DNA from: an uncultured Muribaculaceae bacterium
Lineage (GTDB): Bacteria; Bacteroidota; Bacteroidia; Bacteroidales; Muribaculaceae
NCBI GenBank assembly: GCA_910588035.1
Contig: CAJUPY010000019.1
Span: forward strand, 1 to 22,340
Direction of reading: 5' to 3'
Length of the DNA stretch: 22,340 nucleotides
A program made the translations under genes and the position numbers. The notes below the pieces were generated by a model. That model saw nothing but the letters and a program-made list of their open reading frames with translations. It did no database searches and had not been told where the DNA came from. This document shows positions 16,418-22,340 of the stretch, piece after piece (within the stretch, counting starts at the first letter, position 1; every line of letters begins with the position of its first letter).

Positions 16418-16544
16418 ATCAATCATTTCGACAGTAGGTTGTCAAAATATTCACTAATTGTGTCTGAATCATTCATGTTTGGTACTTGAATTATTTTGCC
16501 AAAAAAATGAAAGATTCCGACAGGTACGATAATGTTAAAGAACG

Positions 16545-16552
16545 TAATTTTG
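16545..16552 (+). promoter_or_regulatory. -7 box of susC, without a matching -33 element
   Basis: TAATTTTG matches TAnnTTTG exactly, but the position expected for TTTG (about 16522-16525) reads aggt. A perfect -7 with no -33 fits an activator-dependent promoter, as expected for an HTCS target. The leader would be about 140 bases. A weaker -7-like TATTTTTA near 16607 is an alternative. Confidence 0.5.
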
Positions 16553-16695
16553 CCACCGAAAGAAAACACAGGGAAACAACGAGAAGGAAAGTAAGATTGG
16601 TTAGTATTTTTAATATGGTATGATTAAAAGATAAAGATTATTGTCGGAGGTTTGCTTTAAATTGAACACATGAAAACCAATTCTATAATAAACCA

Positions 16696-19600
16696 ATGAA
16701 AAAACTAAAACAACTCCTGTGGCTCTTCTGCTTCATTATCGGAACAGCGAGCCTGAGCGCCCAACAGCAGTACACGCTCAAGGGCGAGGTTCTCGACCAG
16801 ATCGGAGAACCGCTGACCGGAGTCTCGGTCATTGTTAAAGGCACCACCCTCGGTGTCACGACAGACATCGACGGCAACTTCGCCATTAAAGTGAAGAACG
16901 GCGACCTTGTCCAATTCTCTTACATCGGCTGCAAACCCCAGGAAGTGAAGGTCACCGGCCAGAACGACATCAAGATCACGATGGAAGACGACAGTGAGGT
17001 TCTCGACGAAGTCGTGGTTATCGGTTATGGTTCGATGCGCAAGAAAGACTTGACCGGATCGGTTGTCCAGATCAACCCCGACAAGATCGCAGACCAGAAC
17101 CCCGGATCTGTTCAGGACGTTCTCCGCGGTGTCCCCGGTCTCCAGATCGGTTATGACGCATCGGCAAAAGGTGCCGGAGCTTCGATCCGTCTCCGCGGTC
17201 AGAACTCACTCGGAACCAACGCTTCTCCGATGATCGTTCTCGACGGCATGGCTTTCTATGGCGAGCTTTCCGAGATCAACCCCGACGACATCGCACAGAT
17301 CGACGTGCTCAAAGACGCTTCTTCGACCGCTATCTATGGTGCGCAGGCTGCTGCGGGTGTGATCATCATCACAACCAAGAAAGGTAAAGACGGCAAACCG
17401 ACCATCACACTCAACGCAAACCTTGGTGTGTCGTCGAAGTCTGCCTATGTCGACTTCTATCGCGACGCCGCCACCTACGACCGTTTCCGCGAAGATTGGT
17501 ACAAGGCCAACTATTCCTATGGTCAGGGTGCCGACGGTCTCTACGGATATTATAACGCTGTCGACAAAAACGGCAACGCGCTCTATCCCCAGGGCTATTT
17601 CGACAGCCCCCGCAACATGACCGACGCACAGCGTCAGGCCTGGGCTTCAAACATCGGTGTCCAGGGTGTAGGTCTCGCTGATGGTGAAGAATACCTGTCG
17701 CTCTACGCCCGTCGCCTCGGCATGAGCAACTCATATAACGTGATGCAGAACTATCTCGACGGAAAAACCGTCGACTGGTATGACGCTACGTTCCGCACCG
17801 GAATCAAACAAGACTACAACGCCTCGATCTCAGGTGCCACCGAGCGTGTCAACTACTACATGTCGGTCGGTTACCTCAACAACGAGGGTGCTGTTCAGGG
17901 TAACGAGTACAAAGCATTCCGCGCCAACCTCAAACTCAACACCAAAGTCACCAAGTGGTTGGAATTCGGTGTCAACGCCAACTTCCAGGACCGCACCGAC
18001 GGCGACATTCAGGTTGACCTCAATCCTCAGTACTGGTACAACAACATGCTCCGCAACTCGCTCTACGCCTCGATGTATGACGCCGACGGCAACTACGAGC
18101 AATATCCGATGGGCGGTCGCGTGACCAAGGGTGGTTACAACTACTACTTCGACCGTCAGTACTACGACCTCGACAAGGGATACACAACCTTGAACACGAT
18201 CTTCAACGTCAAGGTCACCCTTCCTTTCGGTTTCACCTATCAGTTCAACATCGCTCCCCGCTACCAGTGGTTCCACGACCGTTACTGGATGAAGGCTTCT
18301 CTTCCCGATGCTTCTGCTTCGAGCCGTGGTGTCAACCGCGAGACCGAGAAGAGATTTGAATGGAACCTCAACAACACCATCACCTGGGACCGCACCTTCA
18401 ACGACGTTCACCGCTTCACTGTCACTCTTGTTCAGGAGGCAGAGGAACACAAGTTCTGGAAAGACCGTCTCGAGGCTCGTAACATCACCCCGACCGACGC
18501 TCTCGGTTCTCACTACACCGAAGGCGCAAACAAAGAGCAGTCTAAATTCTACTCTACCGACACCCACTACACAGCAGCCTCTTATCTCGGCCGTCTCTTC
18601 TACAGCTACGACAACAAATACATGATCACCGGTTCTTTCCGCCGCGACGGTTACTCAGGCTTCGGCCGCAACAACATCTGGGGTAACTTCGGTGCTGTCG
18701 GTCTCGGCTGGAACTTCTCTGACGAGAAATTCATGGAGAGCACACGCTCATGGCTCGAAAACGCCAAGCTCCGCCTCTCATGGGGTTCAAACGGTAACCG
18801 CGAGTTCGGTGATGTCTACAAGACTCTCGCCAACCTCAAGGTAGACAACAAGATGGTTTACTACGGAAACGACGGTCAGCCCGTCATCGTCAACGGTCTT
18901 CGCATGGACCGCCTCGGAGCTCCCGACCTGCAGTGGGAACGCACCGAGTCTTGGAACGTCGGTCTCGACTTCAGCGTGCTCAACCGTCGCCTGAGCGGTT
19001 CTATCGACTGGTATATCAAGAACACCAAAGACATGATCATGTCTCAGCGTCTGCCCGAGTTCTCTGGCTTCACCTCGATCGCCGCAAACCTCGGTGAGGT
19101 ACAGAACTCAGGTTTTGAAATCACCCTCAACTCGATTAACATCGACACCAAGAACTTCCAGTGGACAACCTCGGCAGGCTTCTCGCTCAACAAGAGCAAG
19201 ATCAAACACCTCTACTACACCTATGACGAAGACGGTAACGAGTTGAGCGATACCTCTAACGGATGGTACATCAACAAACCGATCAACGAGATCTGGGACT
19301 ATGAGACAGACGGCGTATGGCGCAACACCCCCGAGGATATCGCCGCTGCCAAACTCGTCGGTCAGAAACCTGGTGACCCCAAAGTCATCAACCACTACAC
19401 CGAAGATGACAAGATTCTCGCCGACGGAACACGCGTCCCCGTCTACAACGACAAAGACAAAGTCTATCTCGGAACCAAAACTCCTCCGATCTACTGGACT
19501 CTCCGCAACGACTTCACCCTCTTCCAGGATTTCTCGATCGGTGTGTCTCTCTACAGCTACATGGGCCACAAGAGCTCTGAAGGCTACTGGCTCAACCAGT

Positions 19601-19947
19601 ACAACGGCGGTTCGGTCATGACCAACGCCAACAACGTTCAGCAACACAACTACTGGACTCCCGACGGCAAGCACACCAACGACTATTGCCGCCTTGAGGC
19701 ACAGGGTCCGGAAGGTCTCTCAGGTGGTGTCAACAAGATCTATAACCGCAACTTCGTGCGTCTCGACAACATCACTCTCGGCTACACTCTGCCCCGCAAG
19801 CTCACAAGCCGCTGGCAGATCGAGAGAGTGCACGTGACAGCCGGTTGCAACAACGTCTGCACGATCTCGGGCTGGAAATATGGTGACCCCGAAACAGGTG
19901 GTCTCGCCAACCGCACATTCAACTTCGGTCTGACATTAACTCTCTAA
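16696..19947 (+). CDS. SusC/RagA family TonB-dependent outer membrane transporter
   Basis: Outer membrane glycan importer, 1083 residues. Signal peptide 1-22, then a carboxypeptidase-regulatory-like beta domain (about 26-97; LKGEVLDQIGEPLTGVSVIV start), a TonB box (DEVVVIGYG at 104-112), the plug (about 115-230), and a 22-strand barrel to the C-terminal aromatic/leucine end (TFNFGLTLTL). There is no N-terminal STN signalling domain, which fits control by the HTCS and not by an anti-sigma factor. It is 26 bases upstream of the susD start codon and forms the lid-and-pore pair with that lipoprotein. Codon use is strongly biased (leucine mostly CTC/CTT, asparagine AAC, arginine CGC/CGT), unlike the enzyme genes, suggesting high expression. 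Confidence 0.96.
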   Translation: MKKLKQLLWLFCFIIGTASLSAQQQYTLKGEVLDQIGEPLTGVSVIVKGTTLGVTTDIDGNFAIKVKNGDLVQFSYIGCKPQEVKVTGQNDIKITMEDDSEVLDEVVVIGYGSMRKKDLTGSVVQINPDKIADQNPGSVQDVLRGVPGLQIGYDASAKGAGASIRLRGQNSLGTNASPMIVLDGMAFYGELSEINPDDIAQIDVLKDASSTAIYGAQAAAGVIIITTKKGKDGKPTITLNANLGVSSKSAYVDFYRDAATYDRFREDWYKANYSYGQGADGLYGYYNAVDKNGNALYPQGYFDSPRNMTDAQRQAWASNIGVQGVGLADGEEYLSLYARRLGMSNSYNVMQNYLDGKTVDWYDATFRTGIKQDYNASISGATERVNYYMSVGYLNNEGAVQGNEYKAFRANLKLNTKVTKWLEFGVNANFQDRTDGDIQVDLNPQYWYNNMLRNSLYASMYDADGNYEQYPMGGRVTKGGYNYYFDRQYYDLDKGYTTLNTIFNVKVTLPFGFTYQFNIAPRYQWFHDRYWMKASLPDASASSRGVNRETEKRFEWNLNNTITWDRTFNDVHRFTVTLVQEAEEHKFWKDRLEARNITPTDALGSHYTEGANKEQSKFYSTDTHYTAASYLGRLFYSYDNKYMITGSFRRDGYSGFGRNNIWGNFGAVGLGWNFSDEKFMESTRSWLENAKLRLSWGSNGNREFGDVYKTLANLKVDNKMVYYGNDGQPVIVNGLRMDRLGAPDLQWERTESWNVGLDFSVLNRRLSGSIDWYIKNTKDMIMSQRLPEFSGFTSIAANLGEVQNSGFEITLNSINIDTKNFQWTTSAGFSLNKSKIKHLYYTYDEDGNELSDTSNGWYINKPINEIWDYETDGVWRNTPEDIAAAKLVGQKPGDPKVINHYTEDDKILADGTRVPVYNDKDKVYLGTKTPPIYWTLRNDFTLFQDFSIGVSLYSYMGHKSSEGYWLNQYNGGSVMTNANNVQQHNYWTPDGKHTNDYCRLEAQGPEGLSGGVNKIYNRNFVRLDNITLGYTLPRKLTSRWQIERVHVTAGCNNVCTISGWKYGDPETGGLANRTFNFGLTLTL

Positions 19948-19972
19948 TCAACGATCCTTAAACAATACAACA

Positions 19973-21946
19973 ATGAAATCTATCAATCGCAACATATTCA
20001 AGTGTCTGGCCGGAGTGGCAGCAGCTGCCGCATTGACCGGATGCTCCGACAACTTCCTTGAGCAGGATCCGCTGTCGTTCTACGAGCCCTCGAAAACCTA
20101 CTCGACCGAGGCCGGTCTCCAGTCGGCTCTCGCACAGTGTGACCGCCACTACAAAGACATGTTGATGGACGGTAACGGAAACGTGCTCCCGATCGCCTCT
20201 GTCTACTTCATGTCTGACATGGGTCTCTATGCCAAGACCGACGCCGGTGGCGGCATCATGGACGACTTCGCCAGCAAGATCACCCCGACAAGAGGTATGG
20301 CCGGCGGCGGTGACTCAAACGCAATGTCTCGTTTCTACTCAGAGTCTTGCAACGGCATCAAGCTTGCCAACACCGTGTTGACCTATGTCGACGATGTCAA
20401 AGGTCTCGACGACAAGACACGCGACGCCTATAAAGGCCGTGCTTATTTCCACCGTGCATACAAATACTACCACATGGTGCTCCTCTTCGGTGACATTCCC
20501 TTGATCACCAAGATCGTGCAGAAACCGAAACAAGACTACAAGTCGACCTCTAAAGAGGCTATCTTCCAGATGCTTGTCCATGATCTCGAGTTTGCTGTGA
20601 AACATGTTCCGCCGCAAAAAGAGATGAGCTACAAAGGTGCCGTCAACCAGGAAGCCTGCATGCAGCTGCTCATCAAGTGCTACCTCGCTGTAGGCGAATT
20701 CGCCAAAGCTGAGGCTATGGCAACCGACCTGATCGACAACCACGGTCTGAAACTGATGGAAGCTCCTTTCGGAACCAATGTCCCCTCGGGTAACCCCAAG
20801 ACCTGGGAAGTGAAACGCAACGTGATGTGGGATCTCCACCGCGGAGAGAACATCGTTCACTCGGCCAACACCGAGACAATCCTTCCGATTCTCAACTACC
20901 ACGACGAGAACTTCACACAGTATCTGACAATGCGTGCTCTCGGTGTACACTGGTCAAACGGTGACATCATCGATCCCGACGGTGTCGAACATCCGGCCTA
21001 CAACTGGGCACGCAGCGACAAGAACAACTACAATGAGGAACTTGACTGGCTGCGAGTGCTCGGCCGAGGCATCGGTTGCTTCCGCACATCGTGGTGGTTC
21101 AACAAAGGCATGTGGTATTACGATGGCGAACTCGACACCCAGGACCTCCGCCACAACCGTGAGGTGGGCAACTGGGTTGAGATGGAAGACATCAAATACA
21201 ACGACAAGAAATCAAAATACTACGGACAGCACATGCGCCTCTACAGCGACAACGGTACTCTGCTGTGCAAAGACACGATACGCTCGTGGTATCCTATCCC
21301 CTTGTTCAAAATGTATATTCTCGACGAGAGCGCGGAGAAGAACCAGGGTGCCAACCAGTTCAACGGCGCGACCAAAGGCGACAAGTGTTCTAACGGTAAC
21401 ATGTACCTCTTCCGTCTGGCCGAGACCTATCTGCTCCGTGCCGAGGCACGCTTCTATCAGGGCAAGGCCGGTGATGCTGCCAAAGACGTCAACGTCGTTC
21501 GCAAACGTGCCAACGCAAAGAAAATGTTCACGACCGTCACTATCGGTGACATCTGCGACGAGCGTGGCCGCGAGCTTTACATGGAAGAGTGGCGCCAGCC
21601 CGAGCTGACCCGCATCTCCTGGGCTCTCGCACGCAGCGGTAAGCCCGACGAACGCGGTCAGGTCTACGACATCAAGACTTGGGACAAACAGAGCGGCACA
21701 GACGCTGCCGGCGGTTCATACTGGTATCAGCGTTGCCTCCGCTACAACATCTTCAACAAAGGTCAGATCACATCTAAGGTCAACCTCAACTACCGTGTTG
21801 ACAAACGCAACCTTTTCTGGCCGGTTCCCAACTCTGTCATCACCGCCAACATCGAGGGCCAGCTCCGCCAGAACTACGGCTACGACGGCTACGATGACTC
21901 TGTCGAGATGTTCACCAACTGGGAAGATGCTGTCGCTGACGAATAA
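19973..21946 (+). CDS. SusD/RagB family surface glycan-binding lipoprotein
   Basis: Extracellular lipoprotein that caps the SusC barrel and delivers oligosaccharides, 657 residues. The signal peptide ends in lipobox ALTGC (C24), followed by SDNFLEQDP, the classic SusD N-terminus. TPR-like helices include the YKGRAYFHRAYKYYHMVLLFGDIPLI segment (residues about 153-178). The C-terminal half has the family's RLAETYLLRAEARF and ELYMEEWRQPELTRISW motifs. Length is slightly above the family average. It shares the strong codon bias of susC. A terminator follows closely, so this operon has no downstream glycan-binding (SusE/F-like) gene. Confidence 0.95.
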   Translation: MKSINRNIFKCLAGVAAAAALTGCSDNFLEQDPLSFYEPSKTYSTEAGLQSALAQCDRHYKDMLMDGNGNVLPIASVYFMSDMGLYAKTDAGGGIMDDFASKITPTRGMAGGGDSNAMSRFYSESCNGIKLANTVLTYVDDVKGLDDKTRDAYKGRAYFHRAYKYYHMVLLFGDIPLITKIVQKPKQDYKSTSKEAIFQMLVHDLEFAVKHVPPQKEMSYKGAVNQEACMQLLIKCYLAVGEFAKAEAMATDLIDNHGLKLMEAPFGTNVPSGNPKTWEVKRNVMWDLHRGENIVHSANTETILPILNYHDENFTQYLTMRALGVHWSNGDIIDPDGVEHPAYNWARSDKNNYNEELDWLRVLGRGIGCFRTSWWFNKGMWYYDGELDTQDLRHNREVGNWVEMEDIKYNDKKSKYYGQHMRLYSDNGTLLCKDTIRSWYPIPLFKMYILDESAEKNQGANQFNGATKGDKCSNGNMYLFRLAETYLLRAEARFYQGKAGDAAKDVNVVRKRANAKKMFTTVTIGDICDERGRELYMEEWRQPELTRISWALARSGKPDERGQVYDIKTWDKQSGTDAAGGSYWYQRCLRYNIFNKGQITSKVNLNYRVDKRNLFWPVPNSVITANIEGQLRQNYGYDGYDDSVEMFTNWEDAVADE

Positions 21947-21976
21947 TCGTCGCTTCATCTGAATCAGACAATCATC

Positions 21977-22010
21977 GCCCCCGCGCTGAGCTTTCGGCGC
22001 GGGGGCTTTT
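21977..22010 (+). terminator. Rho-independent terminator of the susCD operon
   Basis: The perfect 10-bp arms gcccccgcgc (21977-21986) and gcgcgggggc (21997-22006) are followed by tttt. It lies 31 bases after the susD stop. Confidence 0.9.
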
Positions 22011-22061
22011 CGGTTGAGGTCGCAAGCTATGTCGGTTTGTGTGATAAATCGGGCAATCTCG

Positions 22062-22092
22062 TTTGAAACATCGCTCCAAATGGTTATCTTTG
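22062..22092 (+). promoter_or_regulatory. Consensus promoter at the right edge
   Basis: TTTG at 22062-22065, 19 bases, then TATCTTTG at 22085-22092: a full match to the Bacteroidetes consensus. The predicted start is near 22097-22099. No gene start is visible downstream; the transcript would enter the hairpin-rich region at once. Confidence 0.75.
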
Positions 22093-22118
22093 TAACTGGG
22101 ATTATGCTGATTTAATCG

Positions 22119-22311
22119 GCGTCCTCCAACGGACGCGCTTTTGGACAGTGCGGTTGTCCGGGCACACCTGCGGTGTACCCGGTTACGGTAAATCGATGTC
22201 CTCCGGACATCACCGGCCCGCTTGATCCGTGTAGTCCTGATTTGAAATAGGCACGAGTGTCCGACGGGACGATGGTTATCAGTAACCGCAGCACACCGCA
22301 GGATTGCCCGG
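22119..22311. repeat. Hairpin-rich region with nested inverted repeats (possible structured RNA or REP-like element)
   Basis: Four hairpins are visible. They lie at 22119-22136 (arms gcgtcc/ggacgc), at 22158-22182 (11-bp arms, one mismatch, loop tgc), at 22195-22211 (gatgtcc/ggacatc, loop tcc), and at 22274-22287 (ggtta/taacc). In addition 22158-22176 pairs with 22293-22311 at 17 of 19 positions, enclosing the whole. An open frame on the - strand (22112-22336) merely runs through these palindromes and is not supported as a gene. The window ends before the far boundary. Read on the - strand, three of the hairpins mirror the H1-H2-H3 order of the left-edge repeats. What the region does is unknown. 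Confidence 0.6.
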
Positions 22312-22340
22312 TAAAATGGAAATTCCGGTTTGACACGCAG

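Larger units (their letters stand above)
16389..16695. promoter_or_regulatory. Divergent control region between the HTCS operon and susC
   Basis: This 307-bp gap has one -7 box facing each way and the direct repeat atttttgcca-like ATTTTGCCA at 16493-16501 and 16547-16555. The second copy overlaps the susC -7 box. AT-rich DNA fills the remainder. A regulator binding site is expected here, but no convincing inverted or tandem operator could be picked out by eye. Confidence 0.6.

Noticed and set aside
17411..18625. Long antisense and +2 frame open reading frames inside susC, with similar ones inside susD
   Set aside because: They arise from the extreme codon bias of the susCD genes; their translations are repetitive Thr/Ser/Arg- or Val-rich without family character.
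22112..22336. 74-codon - strand open frame at the right edge
   Set aside because: It reads through stacked palindromes, lies antisense to a consensus promoter's transcript, and shows no protein family features.

Overview
The window looks like a chromosomal segment of a gut Bacteroidales, probably Muribaculaceae or a close relative. This is inferred from a SusC/SusD pair, a hybrid two-component sensor, TTTG-N19-TAnnTTTG promoters, A-rich leaders instead of strong Shine-Dalgarno sites, a C-terminal sorting-type tail on a secreted protein, and lpxB (a Gram-negative outer membrane gene). No rRNA, tRNA or CRISPR array was seen.

Layout. (1) Bases 1-1040 hold a small HUH/Y1 transposase of the REP-associated (RAYT) type. 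It lies between two nearly perfect 137-bp inverted repeats, each folding into three hairpins, and a third, diverged copy follows. (2) 1244-2872 encodes a secreted protein of unknown function with two related domains and a sorting-type C-terminus, closed by a strong terminator. (3) 2989-6389 is a two-gene unit: a secreted six-hairpin-type glycosidase with C-terminal binding-type domains, followed five bases later by lpxB. (4) 6390-6848 is AT-rich and non-coding, with two hairpins. (5) 6849-22006 is a polysaccharide utilization locus (PUL). The leftward operon is hybrid sensor, GH43 lipoprotein, GH105-DUF2264 fusion, GH97. The rightward operon is susC, susD, then a strong terminator. The two diverge from a 307-bp regulatory gap. 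(6) 22062-22340 has a consensus rightward promoter running directly into a hairpin-rich region that the window edge cuts.

How the PUL probably works (inference from families): the SusD lipoprotein and the SusC TonB-dependent transporter capture and import oligosaccharides. Exo-acting enzymes then trim them: a GH43 with exo-beta-1,3-galactanase-like features, a fusion whose halves belong to families that remove unsaturated and saturated uronic acids, and a retaining-type GH97 expected to act on alpha-galactoside or beta-L-arabinopyranoside. Together these suggest a type II arabinogalactan, with a pectic side chain as the alternative. The hybrid sensor would detect a product in the periplasm and activate the susC promoter, which has a perfect -7 box but no visible -33 box.

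The least explained parts are the three-hairpin repeat family with its transposase, the similarly built structured region at the right edge, and the GH105-DUF2264 fusion.
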